NCBI RefSeq assembly: GCF_014648675.1
Contig: NZ_BMRO01000013.1
Span: 205,408 to 269,407, forward strand
Direction of reading: 5' to 3'
DNA: 64,000 nt
Source: Actinomadura livida
GTDB taxonomy: Bacteria; Actinomycetota; Actinomycetes; Streptosporangiales; Streptosporangiaceae
Shown here: positions 48,765 to 57,758 of the stretch, in pieces
How positions within the stretch are numbered: position 1 is the first letter of the stretch
Layout of the letters: every line of letters starts with the position of its first letter
Notes under the pieces: generated by a model
Seen by the model: only the letters and a program-made list of their open reading frames with translations
The model's database searches: none
Told to the model about the DNA's origin: nothing
Made by a program: the position numbers and the translations under genes

Positions 48765-49646
48765 ATGATCCGTCGTTTCGCCACGGGCGTCACGCTGGCC
48801 ACCGGCCTCGCCCTCTCGCTGACCGGCTGCCTCGGCGGCGCCGGCGACAAGGTGGGTGAGGCCGGTGAGAACCTGAAGCTCTCGGCCGCCCAGGTGCTCG
48901 GCAAGGCAGCGGAGAAGACCGGCCAGCTCGACACCTTCAAGGCGAGCATGGCGATGCAGATGACCGGTGCCGCGGACGGCGACGTCTCGATGACCGGTGG
49001 GATGCAGTACCAGCTCAAGCCGGACCTCGCCTACAGCATGAACTTCGACAAGATGACGGTCGCCGGGCAGTCGATGCCGGGCATGGAGCAGCGGCTGGTG
49101 GGCCGGACCATCTACATGAAGATGCCGATGCTCAGCCAGCTCGGCGGCGGGTCCGCGAGCAAGCCGTGGCTGAAGATGTCGCTGGACGAGCTGGGCCGCA
49201 AGTCCGGCCTGAACGTCGACCAGCTGCTCCAGCAGTCGCGGCAGATGGACCCGGTCCAGAACACCAAGATGCTGACGGCGTCCAAGGACGCGCGCGAGGT
49301 CGGCAAGGAGACGGTGGACGGCGTCCAGACGACGCACTACACCGGTACCTACCGGCTTGAGGACGCGCTCGCGCAGCTGCCCGCGGACCAGCAGGAGGTG
49401 CTCCGCAAGGGCTACGCGCAGACCGGCATGGACAGCATGCAGTTCGACCTGTGGGTGGACGACCAGCAGCTCCCCCGCAAGATGACCATGAAGGGCCAGC
49501 AGACGGCCGACGGGGTCATGACCATGACCATCAAGTACCGCGACTTCGGCAAGCCGGTGAACATCGCCGCGCCGCCGGCGAACCAGGTCACCGACTTCAG
49601 CCAGATGCTGCAGGGGCTCGGTGGCGGCGGCCTGCCGGGCAGCTGA
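48765..49646 (+). CDS. LppX/LprAFG-like lipoprotein, tandem copy 2
   Basis: 293 residues from ATG 48765 (AAGGAGA upstream). Lipobox LTGC with Cys22. It is the paralogue of the preceding gene, Met-rich in the ligand-binding region (ASMAMQMTGAADGDVSMTGG) where copy 1 is not, suggesting divergence in the hydrophobic pocket. The family role is lipid or glycolipid carriage. The duplicated block includes the promoter-proximal coding part, the gene and the terminator. Confidence 0.87.
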   Translation: MIRRFATGVTLATGLALSLTGCLGGAGDKVGEAGENLKLSAAQVLGKAAEKTGQLDTFKASMAMQMTGAADGDVSMTGGMQYQLKPDLAYSMNFDKMTVAGQSMPGMEQRLVGRTIYMKMPMLSQLGGGSASKPWLKMSLDELGRKSGLNVDQLLQQSRQMDPVQNTKMLTASKDAREVGKETVDGVQTTHYTGTYRLEDALAQLPADQQEVLRKGYAQTGMDSMQFDLWVDDQQLPRKMTMKGQQTADGVMTMTIKYRDFGKPVNIAAPPANQVTDFSQMLQGLGGGGLPGS

Positions 49647-49664
49647 CCAAGGCCGACACGGGGA

Positions 49665-49693
49665 GGGGACCGCGCCGCGACGGCGCGGTCCCC
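49665..49693 (+). terminator. Terminator after lipoprotein copy 2
   Basis: A perfect 13-bp stem (49665-49677 with 49681-49693) with a 3-nt loop. Its sequence is nearly that of the terminator at 48560. Confidence 0.85.
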
Positions 49694-49712
49694 TCGCTGT
49701 GGGTAGCTCGTT

Positions 49713-49742
49713 TTGGAGAAGTGCAAGTCTGTCGGGTAACTT
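49713..49742 (+). promoter_or_regulatory. Promoter of rplJ-rplL
   Basis: TTGGAG (49713-49718), an 18-nt spacer and TAACTT (49737-49742) predict a start near 49749, just where the L10 leader begins. Confidence 0.5.
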
Positions 49743-49748
49743 GGTTGC

Positions 49749-49835
49749 GCCGAAGACCGCCGGTCGTCACCTCATGCCGAGGTGACCGAAGGACCCGATT
49801 CGTCGGGCGGCCTGCGTAGGTGAGACGAGAGCTTC
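49749..49835 (+). promoter_or_regulatory. Ribosomal protein L10 leader
   Basis: The leader has the family elements: GAAGACCGCCGGTC at its 5' side, the hairpin GTCACCTC/GAGGTGAC (49766-49786), the stem CCCGA-TTCG-TCGGG and the 3' conserved CCTGCGTAGGTGAGACG. It is the binding site for the L10(L12)4 complex, which represses rplJL when in excess. Confidence 0.85.
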
Positions 49836-49861
49836 CGCATGGCCTCCGTGCCTTGCCTGGA

Positions 49862-49892
49862 CGCCCCGTGCGCCTGCGCCGGGGCGTTTTTT
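49862..49892 (+). terminator. Attenuator terminator of rplJ-rplL
   Basis: Stem CGCCCCG/CGGGGCG plus an inner GCG/CGC, followed by six T residues (49887-49892). It is a rare classical intrinsic terminator in this GC-rich window, set between the L10 leader and rplJ, as expected for leader-controlled attenuation. Confidence 0.85.
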
Positions 49893-49959
49893 GGTCGATC
49901 GGGCCCCGTCCCCGGGATGGGGAGGGTCGTGAACACCCAGGTAATCGGAAGGAGGCCGC

Positions 49960-50532
49960 ATGGCCAGGGCCGATAAGGACGCGGCGATCGCCGAGCTCAA
50001 GGACGAGTTCCAGAGCTCCAGCGGCGCCGTGCTGACCGAGTACCGCGGGCTGACCGTCGCGCAGGTCAGGGAACTGCGCGGCAATCTCGGCGAGACCGCA
50101 CGGTTTCGCGTGGTGAAGAACACGCTGACCAAGCGCGCGGCGGACGAGGCCGGTGTCGACGAGCAGTTCCGTGACCTGCTCGAGGGCCCGTCGGCCATCG
50201 CGTTCGTCCGGGGCGACGTGGTCGAGGCCGCCAAGGGCCTGCGTGACTTCGCCAAGGCCAACCCGCTGCTGGTGATCAAGGGCGGGTTCATCGACGGCAA
50301 GGCGATGAGCGCGGCGGAGGTCACCAAGCTCGCCGACCTCGAGTCGCGCGACGTGCTCCTCGCGAAGCTCGCCGGTGCGATGAAGGGCTCGCTGTCCAAC
50401 GCGGCCGCGCTCTTCAACGCCCTGCCGACGCAGACGGCGCAGCTGGCCGAGGCGCTGCGCGCCAAGCGCGAGGCGGCGGGCGAGACCGCCGACGCGCCGG
50501 CCGCCGAGGCCGCCGAGGCGTCCGCCGAGTAG
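49960..50532 (+). CDS. rplJ: 50S ribosomal protein L10
   Basis: 190 residues. The conserved N-terminal rRNA-binding domain (VLTEYRGLTVAQVRELRGNL, VVKNTLTKRAADEAG, GPSAIAF) is followed by the C-terminal helix that holds L7/L12 dimers and an Ala/Glu-rich tail. GGAAGGAGG precedes the ATG. It autoregulates through the leader at 49749. Confidence 0.97.
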   Translation: MARADKDAAIAELKDEFQSSSGAVLTEYRGLTVAQVRELRGNLGETARFRVVKNTLTKRAADEAGVDEQFRDLLEGPSAIAFVRGDVVEAAKGLRDFAKANPLLVIKGGFIDGKAMSAAEVTKLADLESRDVLLAKLAGAMKGSLSNAAALFNALPTQTAQLAEALRAKREAAGETADAPAAEAAEASAE

Positions 50533-50584
50533 GCACCCGCGGTTACGTAATCCCCAGTATTCAAGCCATAGCGGAGGAAAGATC

Positions 50585-50977
50585 ATGGCGAAGCTCAGCA
50601 CCGACGACCTGCTCGACGCGTTCAAGGAGATGACCCTTCTCGAGCTCTCCGAGTTCGTGAAGCAGTTCGAGGAGGTCTTCGACGTCAAGGCCGCCGCGCC
50701 GGTCGCGGCCGTGGCCGCCCCCGCGGGCGGGGCGGGCGCCCCGGCCGCCGAGGAGGCCGCCGCGCAGGACGAGTTCGACGTCATCCTCGAGGGTGCCGGC
50801 GACAAGAAGATCCAGGTCATCAAGGAGGTTCGCGCGCTGACGAGCCTCGGCCTGAAGGAGGCCAAGGACCTGGTCGACGGCGCGCCGAAGCCGCTGCTCG
50901 AGAAGGTCAACAAGGAGGCCGCCGACAAGGCCAAGGAGGCCCTGGAGAAGGCCGGCGCGACGGTCACCGTCAAGTAA
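50585..50977 (+). CDS. rplL: 50S ribosomal protein L7/L12
   Basis: 130 residues. N-terminal dimerisation domain (STDDLLDAFKEMTLLELSEFV), Ala-rich hinge, and C-terminal factor-binding domain (EFDVILEGAGDKKIQVIKEVR, TSLGLKEAKDLVDGAPKPL). GGAGGAAAG precedes the ATG. It recruits translation factors to the ribosome. Confidence 0.97.
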   Translation: MAKLSTDDLLDAFKEMTLLELSEFVKQFEEVFDVKAAAPVAAVAAPAGGAGAPAAEEAAAQDEFDVILEGAGDKKIQVIKEVRALTSLGLKEAKDLVDGAPKPLLEKVNKEAADKAKEALEKAGATVTVK

Positions 50978-51022
50978 GGCGTTCCAGAGCCCGGGGCCGG
51001 TACGGCTCCGTCCGCTCCTCGG

Positions 51023-51063
51023 GAGGCGGTCGTCCCACCACGGGTGGGGCGGCCGCCTCTTTT
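51023..51063 (+). terminator. Terminator of rplJ-rplL
   Basis: Stem GAGGCGG/CCGCCTC with an inner CCCACC/GGTGGG, followed by four T residues. It lies 46 bp after rplL. Confidence 0.85.
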
Positions 51064-51064
51064 C

Positions 51065-51480
51065 GTTGTACCGGAGTGATAAACGCATGCCCGAAAGCGT
51101 GCGCCCGGGCGGGTTGTGCGCTTATCGGCGCGCGGCGTACCGTCCCCTCTGACGCTGTGGCCACACGAGGGCCGCGGTGTCCCGGCGGACGGACGAAGCC
51201 GTTCTTCCCCGGCCGAACACCCCGACCCCGCTTGAGGCTCCGGTTCTTGGACCACTAGTCTCATAGACGCCGTAAGTAACGATTGTCTTACGACGTCGCA
51301 TTTGGCCGCTGATCTGGAGTGGAACCCCTTCCATTTGGACGGAGTCCCGCTACGGTAGTGGCACCCGTCACGGCTACTGGACGGTAGCAAGAGGGCGGTC
51401 ACGCGGTGTGACGACAAAGAGCCTAGAGCTACTCGCTCATTGGTTCGGGATTCCCCCCCGGCCTGGACGAAAGGTGACGA
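51065..51480. other. Control region of the mce operon
   Basis: About 416 bp with no supportable gene. It contains CGTAAG-N10-CTTACG (51271-51292), an operator-like inverted repeat, and two CTAC...GTAG elements (51350s and 51370s). AAAGGTGACGA precedes the GTG at 51481. No convincing -35/-10 pair was found. Confidence 0.45.
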
Positions 51481-52569
51481 GTGGGCGTCGAGATCAGAGT
51501 CGAGGGCCTGACCAAGTCCTTCGGCCGTCAGACCATCTGGCAGGACGTGTCGCTGACGCTGCCCGCGGGAGAGATCTCCGTTCTCCTGGGCCCCTCCGGC
51601 ACCGGTAAGTCGGTCTTCCTCAAGTCACTGGTCGGGCTGCTCAAGCCGGACCGCGGGCACATCTGGGTCGGCGACCGGGACCTCCCCTACCTCCCCGAGG
51701 CGCAGCTCTACGAGACCCGCAAGCTGTTCGGCGTGCTGTTCCAGGACGGCGCCCTCTTCGGGTCGATGAACATCTACGACAACGTGGCCTTCCCGCTCCG
51801 CGAGCACACGAAGAAGTCGGAGTCCGAGGTCAAGCGGATCGTCATGGAGAAGCTCGAGCTCGTCGGGCTCCTCGGTGCCGAGAAGAAGCTCCCCGGGGAG
51901 ATCTCCGGCGGGATGAAGAAGCGCGCCGGCCTCGCCCGCGCCCTCGTCCTGAACCCCGAGATCCTGCTGGTGGACGAGCCCGACTCCGGCCTCGACCCCG
52001 TCCGCACGTCCTACCTGAACCAGACGATCGTCGACCTGAACGCCGAGATAGGCGCGACGTTCCTCATCGTCACCCACGACATCAACACCGCCCGGACCGT
52101 TCCGGACAACATCGGCCTGCTGTTCCGCCGCGAGCTGGTGATGTTCGGCCCGCGCGAGATGCTGCTGTCCAGCGAGGAGCCGGTCGTCCGGCAGTTCCTC
52201 AACGCGCGCAAGATCGGCCCGATCGGCATGTCGGAGGAGAAGGACGTCTCCGAGCTGGAGGCCGAGGCCAAGCAGGGCCACGACCCGGGCAAGCTGCCGC
52301 CGATCCCGCCGCAGCTGATGACCAGCGACGGCCGGATCCGCCCGGGGCAGCACGCCCCCGGCGCCTGGTGCGCCGCGCACGGCGTCACCCCGCCGCCCGG
52401 ATCCTTCGTGGACGACCTGGGCCGCAACTGGGTGGAGGAGTGGCCGCGGTACGTGGCGTCGATGGCGCCCGCCGGCGGTCCGCCGCCCGGCGCGCACCCC
52501 GGCGGTGCGCCCGGCCACTTCCCGGGCAACCCGCCGCCCGGACAGCAAGGGGCGGGTGCAGGGTACTGA
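51481..52569 (+). CDS. mkl: Mce-system ABC transporter ATPase (MlaF/Mkl-like)
   Basis: 362 residues from GTG 51481. Walker A is GPSGTGKS (about 38-45), the signature is ISGGMKKR, Walker B is ILLVDEPDSGLDP and the H-loop is VTHD. The core ends near residue 250; the last 110 residues are a Pro/Gly-rich extension with two short conserved blocks. It powers lipid movement by the Mce complex with the two YrbE permeases that follow. The stop overlaps the next ATG by 1 nt. In Mycobacterium tuberculosis the Mce ATPase Mkl also lies just after rplL. Confidence 0.92.
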   Translation: MGVEIRVEGLTKSFGRQTIWQDVSLTLPAGEISVLLGPSGTGKSVFLKSLVGLLKPDRGHIWVGDRDLPYLPEAQLYETRKLFGVLFQDGALFGSMNIYDNVAFPLREHTKKSESEVKRIVMEKLELVGLLGAEKKLPGEISGGMKKRAGLARALVLNPEILLVDEPDSGLDPVRTSYLNQTIVDLNAEIGATFLIVTHDINTARTVPDNIGLLFRRELVMFGPREMLLSSEEPVVRQFLNARKIGPIGMSEEKDVSELEAEAKQGHDPGKLPPIPPQLMTSDGRIRPGQHAPGAWCAAHGVTPPPGSFVDDLGRNWVEEWPRYVASMAPAGGPPPGAHPGGAPGHFPGNPPPGQQGAGAGY

Positions 52570-53420
52570 TGTCCACTCCTGGTATCGGCGCGGACCAGCG
52601 AGGGGATGGCAAGGGCGGCGGGTCGTCCACGACGTTCCGCAAGATCGGGGACGGCGCCGCCAACATCGCGATCCGGGAGCCGGGCCGCTTCTTCGCCCTG
52701 TGCCTGGACACCGGCCGCGCGATGTTCAAGTGGCCGTTCCAGTGGCGCGAGTTCATCCAGCAGGCATGGTTCATCGTCAGCGTCACGGTGGTCCCCACCA
52801 TGCTGGTCGCCATCCCGTTCGGCGGCATCCTGTCGCTGCAGGTCGGCGGGCTCATCCGGCAGCTCGGCGCGCAGTCCTACACCGGTGCGACCGCGGTCGT
52901 CGCGATCGTCCGGGAGGCCAGCCCGCTGGTGACCTCGCTGCTGGTGGCGGGCGCCGCCGGCTCGGCGATCTGCGCCGACCTCGGCTCCCGCAAGATCCGC
53001 GAGGAGATCGACGCGATGGAGGTGCTGGGGATCAACCCCCTGCACCGCCTCGTGGTGCCGCGGATGCTCGCCTGCGCGTTCGTCGCGCTGTTCCTGAACG
53101 GGCTGGTCTCCGTCGTCGGTCTCATGGGCGGCTACTTCTTCAACGTCATGCTGCAGGACGGCACGCCCGGCGCCTACCTGGCGTCGTTCAACGCCATCGC
53201 GCAGCTGCCCGACCTGCTGCAGGCCGAGTTCAAGGCGTTCGTGTTCGGCATCACCGCCGGCCTCGTCGCGGCGTACAAGGGGTTGAACGCGAAGGGCGGC
53301 CCGAAGGGGGTCGGTGACGCGGTCAATCAGACCGTGGTCATCACCTTCATGCTGCTCTTCCTGGAGAACTTCCTGATCTCCGCGCTGTACTTCCAGTTCG
53401 TGCCGTCGAAGGGCATGTAA
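52569..53420 (+). CDS. yrbEA: Mce-system permease YrbEA (MlaE family)
   Basis: 283 residues, about five to six helices after a charged N-terminus. MlaE-family motifs are FIVSVTVVPTMLVAIPFGG, GATAVVAIVREASPLVTSLLVAGAAGSAICADLGSRKIREEIDAM in the expected order (segments read separately), and EVLGINPLHRLVVPR. It is one half of the inner-membrane channel. It directly abuts the next permease (stop at 53420, ATG at 53421). Confidence 0.93.
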   Translation: MSTPGIGADQRGDGKGGGSSTTFRKIGDGAANIAIREPGRFFALCLDTGRAMFKWPFQWREFIQQAWFIVSVTVVPTMLVAIPFGGILSLQVGGLIRQLGAQSYTGATAVVAIVREASPLVTSLLVAGAAGSAICADLGSRKIREEIDAMEVLGINPLHRLVVPRMLACAFVALFLNGLVSVVGLMGGYFFNVMLQDGTPGAYLASFNAIAQLPDLLQAEFKAFVFGITAGLVAAYKGLNAKGGPKGVGDAVNQTVVITFMLLFLENFLISALYFQFVPSKGM

Positions 53421-54269
53421 ATGGCGGCTCCAGGAAAGACGGGGAAGGCCGTCGGCAAGGCGGTGAACGCGCCTTTGCAGCGGCTGGACGACTTCGGCCA
53501 CCAGATGTCGTTCTACGCCCGCGCGTTCGCGTGGACGTTCCGGGTGCTGCGCCGCTACCGCACGGAGGTGCTGCGGCTGCTGGCCGAGGTGAGCCTCGGC
53601 ACCGGCGGCCTCGCGGTGATCGGCGGCTCGGTGGTGATCGTCGGATTCATGACGTTCTTCACCGGCAGCCAGGTCGGCCTGCAGGGCTACGAGTCGCTGA
53701 ACCAGATCGGCACGGCGGCGTTCACCGGCTTCATCGCGTCCTACTTCAACACCCGCGAGATCGCCCCGCTGGTGTCGGCGCTGGCGCTGTCGGCGACGGT
53801 CGGCTGCGGGTTCACCGCCCAGCTCGGCGCGATGCGGATCTCCGACGAGATCGACGCGCTGGAGGTCATGGCGGTCCCGTCGATGCCGTTCCTCGTCACG
53901 ACCCGGATGCTGGCCGGGATGATCGCGGTCATCCCGCTGTACATCGTGGGCCTGCTGGCCTCGTACGGCGCGACGCGGCTGATCGTGACGGTTTTCTACG
54001 GCCAGTCGACCGGCACCTACGACCACTATTTCCATTTGTTCCTACCACCGAACGACATCTTGTGGTCGTTCGGAAAAGTGATCATATTCTCGGTGCTGGT
54101 CATGCTGATCCACTGCTACTACGGCTACCACGCGAGCGGCGGCCCGGCGGGCGTCGGCGTCGCGGTGGGCCGCGCGGTGCGCACCAGCATCGTCGTCATC
54201 AACGTGGTGGACCTGCTCCTCGGCATGGCGATCTGGGGCACTGATACGACCGTTCGGATCGCGGGGTGA
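53421..54269 (+). CDS. yrbEB: Mce-system permease YrbEB (MlaE family)
   Basis: 282 residues. It shares the MlaE fold with the previous protein (MSFYARAFAWTFRVLRRYRTE, LSATVGCGFTAQLGAMRISDEIDALEVMAVPSMPFLV read as blocks). The EIDALEVM coupling helix contacts the ATPase. It is the second half of the permease heterodimer. About 64 bp of GC-rich spacer precede mceA. Confidence 0.93.
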   Translation: MAAPGKTGKAVGKAVNAPLQRLDDFGHQMSFYARAFAWTFRVLRRYRTEVLRLLAEVSLGTGGLAVIGGSVVIVGFMTFFTGSQVGLQGYESLNQIGTAAFTGFIASYFNTREIAPLVSALALSATVGCGFTAQLGAMRISDEIDALEVMAVPSMPFLVTTRMLAGMIAVIPLYIVGLLASYGATRLIVTVFYGQSTGTYDHYFHLFLPPNDILWSFGKVIIFSVLVMLIHCYYGYHASGGPAGVGVAVGRAVRTSIVVINVVDLLLGMAIWGTDTTVRIAG

Positions 54270-54333
54270 CTGGGATGAGCGGAGCGAACCGGGGGGCGTG
54301 GGGGGTCGCCCCCCCACAGAGGGCGGCGGAATC

Positions 54334-55638
54334 ATGACGGAACGTATCCGGTTTCGGTTGCTCGGGATCTCCATGTTGCTGGTGATCGTCCTGTTGCTGG
54401 CGCTCACCGTGGCGCTGTTCAACAAGGCGTTCACTCCCGTGACCGAGGTGACGGTGCGGACGGAGCGCGCCGGGCTGCAGCTGCTGCCGCACTCGGACGT
54501 GAAGGTGCGGGGCCTGATCGTCGGGGAGGTGCGCGACACCGACGCGACGGCGCAGGGCGCGACGCTGCACCTGGCGCTCGACCCAGACAAGGCGAAGCTG
54601 ATCCCGGGCAACGTCCAGGCGCGGCTGCTGCCGAAGACGCTGTTCGGCGAGAAGTACGTGGAACTGCACATCCCGGAGCAGCCGGGCGCGCTGGGGCTGG
54701 CCGAGGGGGCCGTGATCCAGCAGGACCGGTCCCGCACCGCCGTCGAGATCGACAAGGTGCTGAACGACCTGCTGCCGCTGCTGCAGGCGGTGAAGCCGGC
54801 GGAGCTGAACGCGACGCTGAACGCCCTCGCCACGGCACTGCAGGGCCGCGGCGACCAGATCGGGCAGAACCTGGAGCAGGCGGACGCGCTGCTGAAGAAG
54901 ATCAACCCGGAGCTCGGGACGCTCGTCCACGACCTGCACGGCCTGGCGGACGTGTCCGACATCTACCACGCCGCCGCGCCGGATCTGCTGCAGACGCTCC
55001 GGAACCTCAACGTGACCAGCAAGACGATCACCGACAAGACGGCGACGATCGAGCGGCTGATCCCGGCGACGACCGCGCTGGCGCAGGACGGCGACGTGTT
55101 CATGCGCAACAACGGACCGAAGATCGTCGGGTTCAACATCGCGAACCGGGACGTGCTCAGCCTCGTCGCCCGGTACTCGCCGTCGATGCCGTGCGTGCTG
55201 GCGGGCCTCATGAAGATCAAGCCGGAGGCCGAGCGGGTGGCCGGCGGGAACGGGTCCAAGACCTTCAACCTGACGATCGAGATCGTCAAGCCGCGGCCGG
55301 GCTACAAGAACCCGCTGGAGCTGCCCGAGGTGAAGGACCAGCGGAACCCGCGCTGCTACAACCTGCCGAACCCGCGGGTCCCGTTCCCGGACTTCCTGGC
55401 GCTGGACGGCACCGAGGACAACCTGTGGTGGAAGGACCCCGACCCGGCGAACGCGCCCGCGGGCGGCCGCGGCCGGGCGGTGTCGAACATCTTCGTCGAC
55501 CCGGGGTCGATGAGCGAGAAGGACAAGATCAAGAGCATTGTCGGGCCGCTGACGCAGACCCCCGCCCAGGAGGTCTCCGACGTCTCGTCCCTGCTGTTCG
55601 GGCCGCTGCTGCAGGGATCGGTGGTGACGGTCAAGTGA
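54334..55638 (+). CDS. mceA: Mce-family lipid-transfer protein, first position (MceA)
   Basis: 434 residues. One N-terminal transmembrane helix (about 8-30) anchors it. The Mce/MlaD domain is at about 36-115 (VTEVTVRTERAGLQLLPHSDVKVRGLIVGEV, ARLLPKTLFGEKYVEL). A helical region and a C-terminal domain with two cysteines (MPCVLAGL, PRCYNLP) follow. The six Mce proteins form a hexameric tube for lipids. It overlaps mceB by 4 nt (GTGA). Confidence 0.92.
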   Translation: MTERIRFRLLGISMLLVIVLLLALTVALFNKAFTPVTEVTVRTERAGLQLLPHSDVKVRGLIVGEVRDTDATAQGATLHLALDPDKAKLIPGNVQARLLPKTLFGEKYVELHIPEQPGALGLAEGAVIQQDRSRTAVEIDKVLNDLLPLLQAVKPAELNATLNALATALQGRGDQIGQNLEQADALLKKINPELGTLVHDLHGLADVSDIYHAAAPDLLQTLRNLNVTSKTITDKTATIERLIPATTALAQDGDVFMRNNGPKIVGFNIANRDVLSLVARYSPSMPCVLAGLMKIKPEAERVAGGNGSKTFNLTIEIVKPRPGYKNPLELPEVKDQRNPRCYNLPNPRVPFPDFLALDGTEDNLWWKDPDPANAPAGGRGRAVSNIFVDPGSMSEKDKIKSIVGPLTQTPAQEVSDVSSLLFGPLLQGSVVTVK

Positions 55639-56666
55639 AGACGACGAGTGCGGCGATCAAGCTGCTGACCTTCGTGGTCGTCACGGCGGTGGCGACCGGC
55701 GTGCTGGCGATGACGATCTCCAACATGCGGTTCGGGCCGTCCAAGACCTACAAGGCGATCTTCTCGGACGTGACCGGGCTGCTGAAGAACGACGACGTCC
55801 GCGTCGCCGGGGTCCGGGTCGGCCAGATCGAGGAGATCAAGCTCTACAAGGGCCACCAGGCCGAGGTGACGTTCAGCGTCCAGGAGAACGGCGCGTTCCG
55901 GGCGGGGCTGCCGTCGTCCACGCAGGCGCACATCCGCTACCGCAACCTGATGGGCCAGCGGTACCTCGCGCTGGCCGACGGGGAGGGCCAGGCCAACGAG
56001 TACCTGGACCCGGGCGACACGATCCCGATCTCGCAGACGCAGCCGGCGCTGGACCTGACGACGCTGTTCAACGGCTTCCGGCCGCTGTTCCGGGCCCTGG
56101 AGCCCAAGGACGTCAACACGCTGGCGATGCAGATCATCACGGTGCTGCAGGGCGAGGGCGGGACGATCAACAGCCTGCTCGCGCACGTCGCGTCGCTGAC
56201 CAGCACGCTCGCCGACCGGGACAAGGTCATCGGCCGGGTGATCGACAACCTGAACACCGTCCTCGGCACCATCGACGAGCGGCACGACGAGGTCAACAAG
56301 CTGATCCTCGACCTGCGCGGGTTCGTCAGCGGCGTCTCCGACGACCGCGAGGCGATCTTCGACTCGGTGGCCGCGCTCAACGACCTGACCGGCACCACGC
56401 AGGACCTGCTCGCCGACGCGCGGCCCGGCATCCGGAACGACATCGCGGGGCTGCGCAAGCTCACCGGGACGTTCGACGCGAACCGCAAGGACATCGACGA
56501 GGGCCTGCAGCGGACGCCGAACCGGCTGGAGAAGCTGCTGAACATCTCCTCCTACGGCTCCTGGTTCAACATGTACATCTGCGGCCTCGACGCGCGGGTG
56601 CGGCTGCCTGGCGGACCGGTCTACCAGACGCCGGCGATCGTGAACGAGAACGCGAGGTGCAAGTAG
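55635..56666 (+). CDS. mceB: Mce-family lipid-transfer protein, second position (MceB)
   Basis: 343 residues from GTG 55635. Transmembrane helix at about 8-27; Mce domain at about 35-115 (YKAIFSDVTGLLKNDDVRVAGVRVGQIEEI, RYRNLMGQRYLALADG); long helical stretch (about 125-290); short C-terminus with two cysteines. No internal stops or frameshift. mceC starts at the very next nucleotide. Confidence 0.92.
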   Translation: MKTTSAAIKLLTFVVVTAVATGVLAMTISNMRFGPSKTYKAIFSDVTGLLKNDDVRVAGVRVGQIEEIKLYKGHQAEVTFSVQENGAFRAGLPSSTQAHIRYRNLMGQRYLALADGEGQANEYLDPGDTIPISQTQPALDLTTLFNGFRPLFRALEPKDVNTLAMQIITVLQGEGGTINSLLAHVASLTSTLADRDKVIGRVIDNLNTVLGTIDERHDEVNKLILDLRGFVSGVSDDREAIFDSVAALNDLTGTTQDLLADARPGIRNDIAGLRKLTGTFDANRKDIDEGLQRTPNRLEKLLNISSYGSWFNMYICGLDARVRLPGGPVYQTPAIVNENARCK

Positions 56667-57758
56667 ATGAGGGTCTCGTTCCGCGAGCGCAACCCGTTCC
56701 CCATCGGCCTCATCGGGTTCGCCGTCATCATCGTGCTGGTCGTCCTCGCGATGAACCTGCAGAACATCCCGCTCATCGCCGGCGGCACCACCCGTACCGC
56801 CCAGTTCAAGGAGGCGGCGGGGCTGGAGCCCGACGAGGAGGTCCGCATCGCGGGCGTCAAGGTCGGCGAGGTCAAGGCCCTGGACCTGGACGGAGACCAC
56901 GTCAAGGTCACCTTCCGGGTCGACGACGGGGTGAGGCTCGGTGACCGCACCGAGGCCAGCATCAAGATCAAGACGGTCCTCGGCGCGCACTACCTGGAGC
57001 TGATCCCGCGCGGGAAGGGCGAGCTCGGCCGCACGATCCCGGTCGAGCGGACGCACGTCCCGTTCGAGGTCGTCCCGGCGATCAGCGAGCTGAGCCAGCG
57101 GGTCGGCGCGATCGACGTCGAGCAGGTCGCCAAGTCGTTCGAGGTGCTGTCGCAGACGTTCGAGAACTCCCCCGAGGAGGTCCGGGCGTCGCTGCAGGGC
57201 CTGCGGCGGCTGTCGAACACGATCGCGTCCCGCGACGAGGAGCTGCACGAGCTGACCGGCAAGGCCAAGGACGTCTCGCAGCTGCTCGCGGACCGCAACC
57301 AGGACTTCGCCGAGCTGGTCCAGGACGGCGACAAGGTGCTGCAGGCGGTGCAGGCCCGCCGCGCGGTGATCCACCAGCTGCTGATCCGCACCGTGACCCT
57401 GTCCCAGCAGGTGAACGCGCTGATCAACGAGAACGAGAAGCAGCTCAGGCCGATGCTGGACAACCTGGCGCGGGTCAACCGGGTGCTGCTGAAGAACCAG
57501 GACAACCTGGACCGGATCCTCCAGCTGTTCGCGCCCTTCGCCCGCCAGTTCGCCGACGTGACCGGCACCGGCCGCTGGTTCGACTCGTGGATCCAGAACC
57601 TCCTGCCGATCCCCGCCTCGATCGGGGACGGCCCAGGCGGCGGCGGGGGCGGGGGCAGCACCCACCAGCAGGGCGGCCGTACCGGCAACGGCAACGGCTC
57701 TTCCGGCAATGGCCAGACCGGCGTCACGGGCGACAACCCGTTGCCCTTCCTCCCGTGA
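56667..57758 (+). CDS. mceC: Mce-family lipid-transfer protein, third position (MceC)
   Basis: 363 residues. Transmembrane helix at about 13-33 (IGLIGFAVIIVLVVLAM); Mce domain at about 45-125 (TAQFKEAAGLEPDEEVRIAGVKVGEVKAL, IKTVLGAHYLEL); helical coiled-coil-like section; C-terminal Gly/Ser-rich tail. It overlaps mceD by 4 nt. Confidence 0.92.
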   Translation: MRVSFRERNPFPIGLIGFAVIIVLVVLAMNLQNIPLIAGGTTRTAQFKEAAGLEPDEEVRIAGVKVGEVKALDLDGDHVKVTFRVDDGVRLGDRTEASIKIKTVLGAHYLELIPRGKGELGRTIPVERTHVPFEVVPAISELSQRVGAIDVEQVAKSFEVLSQTFENSPEEVRASLQGLRRLSNTIASRDEELHELTGKAKDVSQLLADRNQDFAELVQDGDKVLQAVQARRAVIHQLLIRTVTLSQQVNALINENEKQLRPMLDNLARVNRVLLKNQDNLDRILQLFAPFARQFADVTGTGRWFDSWIQNLLPIPASIGDGPGGGGGGGSTHQQGGRTGNGNGSSGNGQTGVTGDNPLPFLP

